Source: Baekduia alba (GTDB lineage Bacteria; Actinomycetota; Thermoleophilia; Solirubrobacterales; Solirubrobacteraceae). Taken from it: a DNA stretch of 64,000 nt. Positions 41,696 to 48,647 of this stretch are shown in pieces. The notes beneath the pieces were generated by a model, which did no database searches, was not told the origin of the DNA, and saw only the letters and a program-made list of their open reading frames with translations. Every line of letters begins with the position of its first letter. The stretch's first letter is position 1. Location of the stretch: NCBI RefSeq assembly GCF_028416635.1, contig NZ_CP114013.1:4402001-4466000 (forward strand). The letters are read 5' to 3'. The translations under genes were made by a program, and so were the position numbers.

Positions 41696-43864
41696 CTAGA
41701 CCCCACGCACTCGAACACGGACAACGCCCGATCGGCCCGTCGCAAACGGATATCCCGTCTCGAGCGGAACCTTCGCACGGAAGCGATAGGTCTGGTTGCC
41801 GCGCGTTCCGTCGAAGCGATAGTCATAGGCCCACAGTCCGCGGCGGCTCGCGCGGGTGGTCGCGAAGGTCCGCCACTTGCCGCGGATGTACGCCTGGACC
41901 TCGACGAGCTTGCCGTGTTCGGGGATGCGGCCGGTCTTGATCCGACCGTGGAAGCGCACCGACTCGCCATTGGCCCGTCGCCGGTGGTTGGGCCGCATCG
42001 ACGTCTCGGACCGCACGTTCAAGTTGAGGCTCTTGGTCGCGCCGCGGATCTGGCTGGTCCCGCCGTAGCGGATCTTGATCGACCGGCTCGGACCCTTGCG
42101 AACCAGGAACGAGAACGCGCCCGTCCGGCTGGTCTTGACGGTCGCGATCAGCCGCGGCGGCGTCACGCCGTCCTTGATTTGCGTCCACGCCTCGACCTCG
42201 ACGTCCTGCAGCGGGTTGCCCTCAGGGCTCTTCAGCGTGCCGCGGACGCGAACGAGCTGGCCGTAGCGGGCGTAGGCCGAGCGAGCCAGGTGAGCCTTGT
42301 CGCCGTGACGGATTACGACGCCGGACTTCAGCCGGGTCTTGAGCCGCAACGGCAGGGTCACCGTCTCAGCGCTGCCGTCGACTCTCGTGGTCGTGGTGCG
42401 CTGGTTGCCGGCCAGGTCGGTGGCGGTGGCCTGCAGCTCGAAGACGCCGTCGCCGAGGTGCTCGTCGTCGATGTGCGCGACGAGCTGGCCGTCCTGGAAG
42501 GCGGTCGGCAGCGCCAGCCAGTTGCCGCCGCCCTGGCGTCGCATCTCGATCTGGCCCGAGGCCACGCCGGAACCTCGGTCGCTGGTCTGCACCGCGATCA
42601 AGGTGGGGTCGTTGGGGTCGGGCGCCAGGAACGCGGCGCTGGGGCTCGCGTCGTCGTAGCGCAGCGTCACGGGCGGGGCGGAAAGCCGCTGGTCTTGGTT
42701 GCCGGCGCTGTCGCGCAGCCACAGCTTCAAGGTGTAGGCACCGGGAGCCGGCAGCGCGATGTGCGACACCGAGGCCAGGTCCGCGCCGGTGGCCGACCCG
42801 TGCGTGCAGGCACCAGAGGTTGCCGGCACCGGGCAGAGATCCCACTCCGCGCCGGCGACCGGGGCACCGACAGTTGTCGGATCCGACGTCCAGCTCACAG
42901 TGAAGTCATTCGACGGCCGCCATCCGTCGCCGCCGACCACAGCCACGTTCTGTGGCGGATCGGGCGGCGAGTTGTCGATGTAGATCGTCCGCGCGACCGA
43001 CGATGGATTCCCGGCGGCGTCAGTCGCCGTGAGCGTCAACGTGTGTGGCCCGTCTGCGTATCCCTGCGTCGCGATCGTCTTGTCGAACGACTGCTGCGGG
43101 CAGGGCGACATGTAGGTGTAGTCGCATCCCGCGGCCTGCGCGATTGGGGTCTGGCTATCGACTTCCGCGGCCGTTTGCTGGACCCCGGCGCCATCGTTCG
43201 CGTCGAATCCGACCGGCTGCGTTCCGGAAAGCCACTGGTCGCTGGTCCAGAGCGCGCCGCGTCCGCGCGACAAGCTAGGAGGCGTGTCGTCTCGTACTCG
43301 AACATCGACGTTGCGTAGGTGGATCGAGGCGACCCCGTTGCGCGTGCAGGACCCCGCACCGCACCGCGCTTCGATCCGCACCCGCGGCGCTCCGACGCCG
43401 TAGCTGTAGCGGCCACCGAGGAACGTGTTCTCGTCGGTCTGAAACTGGCTGTCGCAGTTCTGGCCCGCGGGCAGGCCGAAGAGGACGCTGCCAGCCAGGT
43501 CACGGTTGCCGCCAACGAGCTCCACGCCCCAGCTGCAGTCCGGACGGCGCATCCCGACCTCGAAGCTGACCGAGTCGATCGAGTTGCCTTCGGGAGCGTC
43601 GGCAATCATGTAGGCGCCCTGCAAGAACGTCGACGCCGAGCCGTCGTAGACGTTGCGCGCAACGATGCCCTGGCCCGCGGGACAGTCGGTGTAGGCGGTC
43701 ATCCCGCCGTCGGCCGCCGCGCCCCACGAGTGGTTCGCGCCGCCCGCCACCGTTTGGTTGCAGGAGATGACGTCATAGCCGCCGGCGAGAGCCACGCGCG
43801 GCACGACGGCAAGAGCGATGAAGATGAACGCAACGCCAAACACATGACGCAAAGGACGACTCAT
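41696..43864 (-). CDS. Large secreted Ig-like-repeat protein (adhesin candidate)
   Basis: 722 residues from ATG 43864, preceded by CAGGAGG. A signal peptide (FGVAFIFIALAVVPRVALA) leads into a Cys-rich N-terminal domain (YDVISCNQ; CPAGQGI), then repeated Ig-like segments marked by TLTATDAAGNPSS, LWLRDSAGNQD and TATDLAGNQRT, and a C-terminal basic region of beta repeats. No sorting motif or enzyme site is seen. Promoter site D lies upstream at 43897, so it is expressed with the transfer genes. A role in mating-pair contact is inferred. Confidence 0.7.
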   Translation of the reverse strand: MSRPLRHVFGVAFIFIALAVVPRVALAGGYDVISCNQTVAGGANHSWGAAADGGMTAYTDCPAGQGIVARNVYDGSASTFLQGAYMIADAPEGNSIDSVSFEVGMRRPDCSWGVELVGGNRDLAGSVLFGLPAGQNCDSQFQTDENTFLGGRYSYGVGAPRVRIEARCGAGSCTRNGVASIHLRNVDVRVRDDTPPSLSRGRGALWTSDQWLSGTQPVGFDANDGAGVQQTAAEVDSQTPIAQAAGCDYTYMSPCPQQSFDKTIATQGYADGPHTLTLTATDAAGNPSSVARTIYIDNSPPDPPQNVAVVGGDGWRPSNDFTVSWTSDPTTVGAPVAGAEWDLCPVPATSGACTHGSATGADLASVSHIALPAPGAYTLKLWLRDSAGNQDQRLSAPPVTLRYDDASPSAAFLAPDPNDPTLIAVQTSDRGSGVASGQIEMRRQGGGNWLALPTAFQDGQLVAHIDDEHLGDGVFELQATATDLAGNQRTTTTRVDGSAETVTLPLRLKTRLKSGVVIRHGDKAHLARSAYARYGQLVRVRGTLKSPEGNPLQDVEVEAWTQIKDGVTPPRLIATVKTSRTGAFSFLVRKGPSRSIKIRYGGTSQIRGATKSLNLNVRSETSMRPNHRRRANGESVRFHGRIKTGRIPEHGKLVEVQAYIRGKWRTFATTRASRRGLWAYDYRFDGTRGNQTYRFRAKVPLETGYPFATGRSGVVRVRVRGV

Positions 43865-43896
43865 ACGGGCCTCCTGAAAGGAACGGGTGCTCCTTA

Positions 43897-43922
43897 GTCG
43901 ACTCACGGCGTGAACTCCCCTC
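43897..43922 (-). promoter_or_regulatory. Element-wide two-block motif upstream of the adhesin (site D)
   Basis: Minus strand: GAGGGG, 11 nt, TGAGTCGAC, then TAAGGAG. It overlaps the last codons and stop of the upstream sigma gene. Unlike sites B, C and E the gene start is 32 bp further on and has its own ribosome binding site. Confidence 0.7.
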
Positions 43923-45177
43923 CCCCATCTTTCGGTGCGGCCGCCGGCTGCTGAGGCGCCGAACTGCTGCCGAGATTGCCGGGACCGAACTCGGTGCTGC
44001 CCTTCGGCGCCGGCGAAGGCGGCGCCGTGTACTTCGTCGAACTGACCGGCACCCGCTTGTGCGGTGCCTTGTGCTGGGCCTTAACCTCGGTCCTCGTCTG
44101 CGTGACCGTCTTCTTCGGCAAGCGCACAATTTGGACGTGGTCGCGCGGCGGTTCGACCACGCGCGGGCGAGAGGAACGAGGCTTGCTGGCGGTGCGGGTG
44201 GGCGGGTGCTGCCGAAGGTGGTCGACGACGCTGACGCAGATGGCGCCCGTGCCGCCGACCGCGAGGCAGAGCGCGACGACCTTGGCCGTGACCGCCCCGG
44301 CACCGATGGTGGCGCCGCCCACCCCGGCCTGCTCGACCAGGCCGCTGTCGGGCAGGCCGCGACCGGTCAGCCGATCTGTGAGATGCCGGCCACCGGCCCA
44401 GAATTCGTCGAGACGGTTCGTGATCCGACCGAGACCGCGAAGCCGCTCGTGCTCCTCGACGAGGACCGGCATCGGCAGCACCGCGGCGACATCGCCAAGG
44501 TTGGTCCGCATCGCGTGCAACATCGCCCGGCACGCCGGGTCACGCTCGACCATCGCCGCGGCGTGACGGCGCTGACGCGACGAAGCGATCCCCAGCTCGC
44601 AGGCCAGCAGCAAGCTGCGTTGACGGCGCGCCCATCGCGTCTGGCCGCCGTCATCGACTGCCAACTGGGCGCCGATCTTCTTGTAGGCCGCCGTGATGAT
44701 CGCCTCCAGCCGCTTCTCGCTGACGCCCAGATGCTCTTGGACTTCGCGAGCGGAGAGATGCTCATCGAAGCGCAGTTTCAGTGCCGCGGCCTGCCGCTCG
44801 TCCAGCGACTCGACGACCAAACGCAGCGCGTCACCATCGAGCCGAAGCTGCGCCTGCTCCTCGGGCGATAGCTCGCCATCGGACGCCGCCGCCAAAACGG
44901 CGCTCGAAGGGTCGACGGAGTCGGGGCGACGGCGCTTGGTCACGTCCGCCGCCCGGCGCCACGCGATCTTCTTCAGCAGCGCACGGCGATGCTCCACCGT
45001 CTCGCCCCGCGCTTCCAGCGTCAGCAGCTCGGCCCACGCCTCCTGGTAGATCTCCTCGGGATCCTTGAGGCGCGGGAAGTCGGCGCGCACCATCGCCAGC
45101 ACGCTGGCACGGTGCTGGGCGTAGTCGCGTTCGATCTCGGCGTCGCGCGCCGCAGGAGGATGAACGTTGGAGGGCAT
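43903..45177 (-). CDS. ECF-like sigma factor with membrane-anchored C-terminal extension
   Basis: 424 residues from ATG 45177; GTG 45192 is also possible. Sigma-2 lies at about 10-85 (YAQHRASVLAMVRADFPR; EEIYQEAWAELL) and sigma-4 at about 115-180 (LDERQAAALKLRFDEHLSAREVQEHLGVSEKRLEAI). A long helical linker, a membrane helix (TAKVVALCLAVGGTGAICVSV, about residue 290) and a basic then Pro-rich tail follow. Such fused tails may act as built-in anti-sigma or sensor parts. Motif site A is upstream of its own start, which suggests autoregulation; it is the leading candidate for the motif's reader. Confidence 0.8.
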   Translation of the reverse strand: MPSNVHPPAARDAEIERDYAQHRASVLAMVRADFPRLKDPEEIYQEAWAELLTLEARGETVEHRRALLKKIAWRRAADVTKRRRPDSVDPSSAVLAAASDGELSPEEQAQLRLDGDALRLVVESLDERQAAALKLRFDEHLSAREVQEHLGVSEKRLEAIITAAYKKIGAQLAVDDGGQTRWARRQRSLLLACELGIASSRQRRHAAAMVERDPACRAMLHAMRTNLGDVAAVLPMPVLVEEHERLRGLGRITNRLDEFWAGGRHLTDRLTGRGLPDSGLVEQAGVGGATIGAGAVTAKVVALCLAVGGTGAICVSVVDHLRQHPPTRTASKPRSSRPRVVEPPRDHVQIVRLPKKTVTQTRTEVKAQHKAPHKRVPVSSTKYTAPPSPAPKGSTEFGPGNLGSSSAPQQPAAAPKDGGGEFTP

Positions 45178-45210
45178 GTCGACGATCAGCACACGGCTGC
45201 CGCTCTCTCT

Positions 45211-45236
45211 GTCGACGAGCCCGCCCATCACCCCTC
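45211..45236 (-). promoter_or_regulatory. Element-wide two-block motif upstream of the sigma gene (site A)
   Basis: Minus strand: GAGGGG, 11 nt, CTCGTCGAC, followed by AGAG instead of TAAG. The start codon is 18-33 bp downstream. Its presence here points to positive autoregulation of the sigma factor. Confidence 0.75.
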
Positions 45237-45452
45237 ACCCTAATTGGTGGCGCGGGCTCAGCGCAAAGCCCGCCGACAGGGTCGTCGCGCCCCGGACCGA
45301 TGCTCGAGCTCGAACGCAGTTGCGCGTTCTCAGCGTTGGGACGGCCGGTGCGTTCCTGCCTGCCCGCCGGCGCCCGCTCGCGTGATCCCGCAGCGCCGAG
45401 GTCACTTCACCTCGAACGCTGTGTCGCACGCGCGGGCGCCGGCAGGGCGCGA

Positions 45453-45914
45453 TCAGGCCGAGAGACCCTCGCTCTGGACGTACTCGGAACCCATCAGCGT
45501 CTCGCTCCAGGCCGAAGCTGCCGAGATCGCATCGCGCAGTTCCTCTGGCGTGGCGTCACCGCGACCGCTGAACCGCTCGAGCACCGCGACGAGCCTGTTC
45601 GCGGCCTCGGCCGTCGCGCCGCGGATCGCCGGACCCAGCAGCCACGTCGGCCCCGAGACCAGGACACGACCCTGCTCGTTGGCCTTGGTGCTCGTCAAAC
45701 GGTCCAAAAGTGCCGTCACGGCCGCCAGCACCTCGGCAGGCGTACGCCCGCTGCTGAACAGCAGCGTTTCGGACGGCCCGGCATGCGCCTCCGCTCCTTC
45801 GGCGTCGTCGGCCACGGCAGCCCAGTGGCCCAGTTCGTCCTTCAGTCCAGCGACCTCACGCTCGCGCAGACGCAGCGTCAGTGCTGCGGGGTTGCCCGTT
45901 CCGGTGACCTTCAT
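45453..45914 (-). CDS. Hypothetical protein, 153 aa
   Basis: ATG 45914 begins MKVTGTGNPAALTLRLRERE. The protein is soluble, with alternating helices (VLAAVTALLDRLTSTKANEQ) and an acidic C-terminus. It is 14 bp downstream of the 122-aa gene, so they are probably one transcript. Not recognised. Confidence 0.6.
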   Translation of the reverse strand: MKVTGTGNPAALTLRLREREVAGLKDELGHWAAVADDAEGAEAHAGPSETLLFSSGRTPAEVLAAVTALLDRLTSTKANEQGRVLVSGPTWLLGPAIRGATAEAANRLVAVLERFSGRGDATPEELRDAISAASAWSETLMGSEYVQSEGLSA

Positions 45915-45928
45915 CGTGCTCGCCTCCC

Positions 45929-46297
45929 CTAGATGACGTTCGTCGGTTCCGGCGGCTGGCCACCGAGACGGTCACGGAGCTCGATCAGCTCCCGTGCGAG
46001 ATCCAGCTGGCTCAGGTACTGCTCGACGCCCTCCAGGGTGTGGGGCATCTTGACCGGCATTTCCCAGTCGATCGCGCCGGGGATGAGGGCGAGCGCGTCG
46101 CCGCGCGTCAAGCTGTCGCGCTCGAACGCGTCGATGAGGTGAACCGCAGCGATGACCTCGTCGCGCATGTCGGCAGCGAACGCGTTGTCGCATCCGTCCT
46201 CGAGCATCCGGTCCGCGGTCGCGGAGAGAAGCTCGCGCAGGTGGTCGGGGATGACGACCGCGTCATCGTCGGACTGGATAGCGTCCGGGGTGTCCAT
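45929..46297 (-). CDS. Hypothetical protein, 122 aa
   Basis: Starts MDTPDAIQSDDDAVVIPDHL. The protein is acidic and entirely helical (LRELLSATADRMLEDG; LAALxLI-type helices; YLSQLDLARELIELRDRLGG). No motif identified. A GTTACAGC copy lies 33 bp upstream, matching the tandem repeat before the RHH gene at 47322, so both may share a regulator. Confidence 0.6.
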   Translation of the reverse strand: MDTPDAIQSDDDAVVIPDHLRELLSATADRMLEDGCDNAFAADMRDEVIAAVHLIDAFERDSLTRGDALALIPGAIDWEMPVKMPHTLEGVEQYLSQLDLARELIELRDRLGGQPPEPTNVI

Positions 46298-46548
46298 GGA
46301 GTACAGCTCCTTGGGCCATGCCCCCGGCCGTTACAGCGGCGCGGGGGCGCTTTTTAGTTGTGGTGGAAGATCGCTCCTCCGAGTCCGAAGGTCTTGAGCT
46401 TCGGAGACTCGCCCCGGGGAGGTCTTCCATCGGACAGCAAGGGGCCTGTCTCGGAGCGGCAAAACTCAGCCGACGTGCGCGGGTTCACGGGCGTCGCATC
46501 GCCCACGGCCGGCCGCCGCGGTTCGCGCAGTCGGCGCCCATCCAAAGG

Positions 46549-46812
46549 TCACGAATCACTCAGCGGAGGATGGCCGTCCGTATCGGCCGCGTGCAGCGGA
46601 CATCGGATACCGAAGCCTTTGGTCTTGCGAGTTGCGTCTTCAAGCAGCGGGACGCCCCAGAGCTCGTCAAACGGCAGAAGCCGTCGATCGTACGGGTGCA
46701 ACACGAACGCCTCCGGCTGACCTGAGCACGTGGCGTTGTGGTGGTCGAGGGCACACCGAAGGCGGTTCACGTTCTTCGCCAGGAAGCCGGTGCTGAGTGA
46801 CGAGCCAGTCAA
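46549..46812 (-). CDS. Hypothetical protein, 87 aa
   Basis: MTGSSLSTGFLAKNVNRLRC begins a small protein with CALDHHNATC and RCPLHAAD, Cys/His pairs that could bind zinc, around EAFVLHPYDRRLLPFDELWG. Its start overlaps the upstream gene's stop by 4 bp, which supports it being real. Function unknown. Confidence 0.5.
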   Translation of the reverse strand: MTGSSLSTGFLAKNVNRLRCALDHHNATCSGQPEAFVLHPYDRRLLPFDELWGVPLLEDATRKTKGFGIRCPLHAADTDGHPPLSDS

Positions 46813-47189
46813 GATGCCTCAGGATCCTCGAAGCTGATCACGAGATCGGTGCGTCGATGGCTGGTCTGCAGCGTGGTCCAGCCGGGCTGCGGCGCAACCG
46901 CGACGGCAGCGACGATCGCCAACCGCTGGCTCTCGCTGTCCGAACACCATGACGGCGCGGTGAGCCGCACGATCAGGGCACCGGGCATGCCTGCGACGAC
47001 CAGTTCGCAGCCATCGTCGAGCGCCACTGCACCCGCCCCACCGTCCTCTAGCACCCGGTGATGTAGCAGCGGAGCAGCGACGCGTATGGCATGGATCAGG
47101 TCGGCGAGCCGCTGGCGATGACCCAGCCACGGTCCCGCCGCCCCATCAGCGCCCGTCGTCTCCGCCGTCGCGTCGTCGGCCGCATCCAC
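46809..47189 (-). CDS. Hypothetical protein, 126 aa
   Basis: A small soluble alpha/beta protein (LADLIHAIRVAAPLLHHRVL; CELVVAGMPGALIVRLTAP; LVISFEDPEAS) with no catalytic motif visible. Coupled to the 87-aa gene by an ATGA overlap and divergent from the RHH gene. Confidence 0.55.
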   Translation of the reverse strand: MDAADDATAETTGADGAAGPWLGHRQRLADLIHAIRVAAPLLHHRVLEDGGAGAVALDDGCELVVAGMPGALIVRLTAPSWCSDSESQRLAIVAAVAVAPQPGWTTLQTSHRRTDLVISFEDPEAS

Positions 47190-47247
47190 GACGCCGATCC
47201 TACGGGCGACACGCGCTGGAAAACAGGGAGCTCTCTGCTAGAGTCCT

Positions 47248-47263
47248 GTTACAGCGTTACAGC
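47248..47263. promoter_or_regulatory. Tandem GTTACAGC repeat upstream of the RHH gene
   Basis: Two perfect adjacent copies of the 8-mer GTTACAGC lie 59 bp before ATG 47322, and a third copy is at 46330-46337. Short tandem half-sites are the usual binding mode of ribbon-helix-helix dimers. This is a candidate operator for the adjacent gene. Confidence 0.5.
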
Positions 47264-47321
47264 CGTGGGGTACTTAGGCCGATAACCGGCTAGAGCCCCT
47301 CCCCGCGCCAGGAGAACCACG

Positions 47322-47675
47322 ATGTCTGCCACCACCACCGTCCGTGTCCCCGTCGCGCTTCAGCGCGAGGTCACGCGTGTCTCGGAGTTCGTCCAGGAGA
47401 CGCCAGGCGAGCTCCTCACTGCCGCATGGGCGGAGTATGTCGAGCGCCATCGCGACGACATCGCCGCAGACCTGCAGCGTGCGGCGGACCTGGTCCGCAA
47501 CGGCACGCTCGAGGACCTCGTCGACTTCGTTCAGGATGCACACCACGCGGTGGTGCACGTCGACCTCAACGATGTGATCGCCGCTTGGGAAGACCCCGCC
47601 GTCCAGGCGGTACTCGACGCGTCGCGCACCGCGTTGTCGGCCTCGCGCGCATCGGGCCGACGGATCGAGCTCTAG
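47322..47675 (+). CDS. Ribbon-helix-helix type antitoxin-like protein
   Basis: 117 residues; AGGAGAACC precedes ATG 47322. The N-terminus TTTVRVPVALQREVTRVSEF has the RHH beta strand and first helix, continuing ETPGELLTAAWAEYVERHRDD. The rest is acidic helices ending RASGRRIEL, as in antitoxins that wrap their toxin. It converges on a GNAT toxin-like gene with overlapping stops. The tandem repeat upstream is its probable operator. Confidence 0.65.
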   Translation: MSATTTVRVPVALQREVTRVSEFVQETPGELLTAAWAEYVERHRDDIAADLQRAADLVRNGTLEDLVDFVQDAHHAVVHVDLNDVIAAWEDPAVQAVLDASRTALSASRASGRRIEL

Positions 47676-48238
47676 GCAGCCGGTTTGCTCAGCGGCACGT
47701 ACAGCCGCCTGAGCACCGGCTCGCCATCTCGTGCCTTCAGTTCCGTCTGCGATTCGCGCATCGCGTATCGGCTCTTCCACATCTCTGCGGTCGGCTCGTC
47801 GTAGGGATCGAGCGCGAAGACGGTCGCGCTCGCTTGCGCAGCGATCTCGAGGGCAACCCCGATCGCATCCGTCACGAGCAGCCCTCCGTCGATCTTATGC
47901 CGCGCGGACTTCGCGATCCACGTCAGCAGCACCGCGCCCTGCGTTGAGAACGTCAAGTCGAGCTTCTTGCGGTGATGGCTCGACAGGATGACCTGCCCGA
48001 CGGTGAGCGCGTAGAACCCGACAACCTCGTCATCGACGACAGCCAGATACGGCTGTGACTCGCCGCCCAGGCCATCCGCACGAAGCCACCGCGCGGCAGC
48101 TTGCGCCGCCGGTAGCGATCCCGGATCGAAGTCAGCGATCGCCTGCTCGAGCCGTGGGCGGGCTTGCAGCGCAGCGGCGTTCCAGCGGACCCACAGGATG
48201 GTCTCTTCGGCGATCGGTTCAGACGTTCCAGGCAACAC
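47672..48238 (-). CDS. GNAT acetyltransferase, toxin-like
   Basis: 188 residues from GTG 48238, start uncertain. YLAVVDDEVVGFYALTVGQV, LLTWIAKSARHKIDGGLLVTDAIGVALEIA and VFALDPYDEPTAEMWKSRYAM reproduce the GNAT fold as seen in TacT/AtaT-type toxins, which acetylate aminoacyl-tRNA, including the final hydrophobic/aromatic region. In such modules antitoxin and toxin are normally co-directional; here they converge. It is the last gene before the right end. Confidence 0.7.
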   Translation of the reverse strand: MLPGTSEPIAEETILWVRWNAAALQARPRLEQAIADFDPGSLPAAQAAARWLRADGLGGESQPYLAVVDDEVVGFYALTVGQVILSSHHRKKLDLTFSTQGAVLLTWIAKSARHKIDGGLLVTDAIGVALEIAAQASATVFALDPYDEPTAEMWKSRYAMRESQTELKARDGEPVLRRLYVPLSKPAA

Positions 48239-48315
48239 GCGGGAGCGTACGAGAACCGAGCCGAACGAACGCGACCCCGGTTGAAACGGTGCCGGCGCGA
48301 CGGCGCCTTTTGCAG

Positions 48316-48339
48316 AAATTGGTCCGCAAATTGGTCCGC
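48316..48339 (+). repeat. Right-end perfect tandem 12-bp repeat, putative integrase arm sites
   Basis: AAATTGGTCCGC occurs twice without a gap, 108 bp inside the right junction. The pair at 2930-2953 at the left end has the same pitch and nearly the same sequence. Together they fit arm-type integrase sites on both sides of an attP. Confidence 0.65.
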
Positions 48340-48370
48340 AAGCTCCGCGCCACGCCCACCTCAGCCCACG

Positions 48371-48396
48371 AAAAAGGCCCGCATTTGCGGGCCTTT
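48371..48396. terminator. Bidirectional intrinsic terminator next to the tRNA-Pro fragment
   Basis: GGCCCGC-ATTT-GCGGGCC is a perfect 7-bp stem with A5 before and T3 after it, so it can stop transcripts from either side (stronger on the minus strand). It lies just beyond the 3' end of the tRNA-Pro fragment. Confidence 0.85.
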
Positions 48397-48404
48397 CGTA
48401 CGTA

Positions 48405-48446
48405 TCGGGGAGACAGGATTTGAACCTGCGACCGCCCGGCCCCCAG
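48405..48446 (-). other. tRNA-Pro(GGG) 3' fragment forming attR
   Basis: Read on the minus strand: anticodon loop CTGGGGG (anticodon GGG), stem CCGGG, variable loop CGGTC, T-arm GCAGG-TTCAAAT-CCTGT, acceptor CTCCCCG, discriminator A. The 5' half of the tRNA is absent; the sequence switches to ferritin coding DNA exactly at the 5' edge of the anticodon loop. This is the segment an ICE carries to rebuild a tRNA-Pro gene on insertion, as pSAM2-type elements do. Confidence 0.85.
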
Positions 48447-48647
48447 ACCGACGTCGTCCACGTCATCAAGGGCGTGATCGAGGCCGAGACCGGCGCGATC
48501 GAGCACTACAACGCGGTCATCGAGGCGACCGAGGGCGTGGATCCCGTCACCAACGACATGGTCATCGCGATCCTCCGCGACGAAGAGGGGCACCGGCGGC
48601 TGTTCGAGGGCTACCTGCGGGAGTACGAGGCCGAAGGGCTCGCCTAG
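48447..48647 (+). pseudogene. Ferritin-like protein, 3' half
   Basis: TDVVHVIKGVIEAETGAIEH begins the second helix pair of the ferritin-like bundle; ILRDEEGHRRLFEGYLREYE supplies the last metal-ligand Glu..His. It is in frame with codon 104 of the fragment at 2537 and ends at TAG 48645-48647. It has no start of its own. Its stop overlaps tail to tail with the next gene. Confidence 0.93.

Larger units (their letters stand above)
2849..48446. mobile_element. Integrative and conjugative element (T4SS type), about 45.6 kb
   Basis: The ends are fixed by the split ferritin-like gene: the 5' part ends at 2848 and the 3' part resumes in frame at 48447. Inside are a tyrosine integrase with excisionase, a MobF relaxase, VirD4, VirB4, VirB6-like, TcpC/TcpE and a muralytic protein, which together are a full conjugation set. 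The right end bears a 42-nt tRNA-Pro 3' fragment and both ends bear paired 12-bp repeats. The integrase sits 12-13 kb from the left end rather than at it, so the 2.9-14.8 kb stretch may be cargo acquired between attL and int. No transposase is seen. Confidence 0.88.

Noticed and set aside
41654-41700. Possible sixth copy of the transfer motif upstream of the collagen-like gene (CTCAGACCTAAGGGAG)
   Set aside because: The TAAGG-like end is similar, but there is no GAGGGG block at the fixed distance and GTCGAC is not present.
46354-46720. Open frames on both strands between 46354 and 46720
   Set aside because: No ribosome binding site or motif; they overlap the better-supported coupled pair 46549-47189 or gene-free DNA with a CCGAAG..CTTCGG hairpin.
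48405-48446. A functional tRNA-Pro gene
   Set aside because: Only the 3' part from the anticodon loop is present; acceptor 5' strand, D-arm and anticodon 5' stem are absent.
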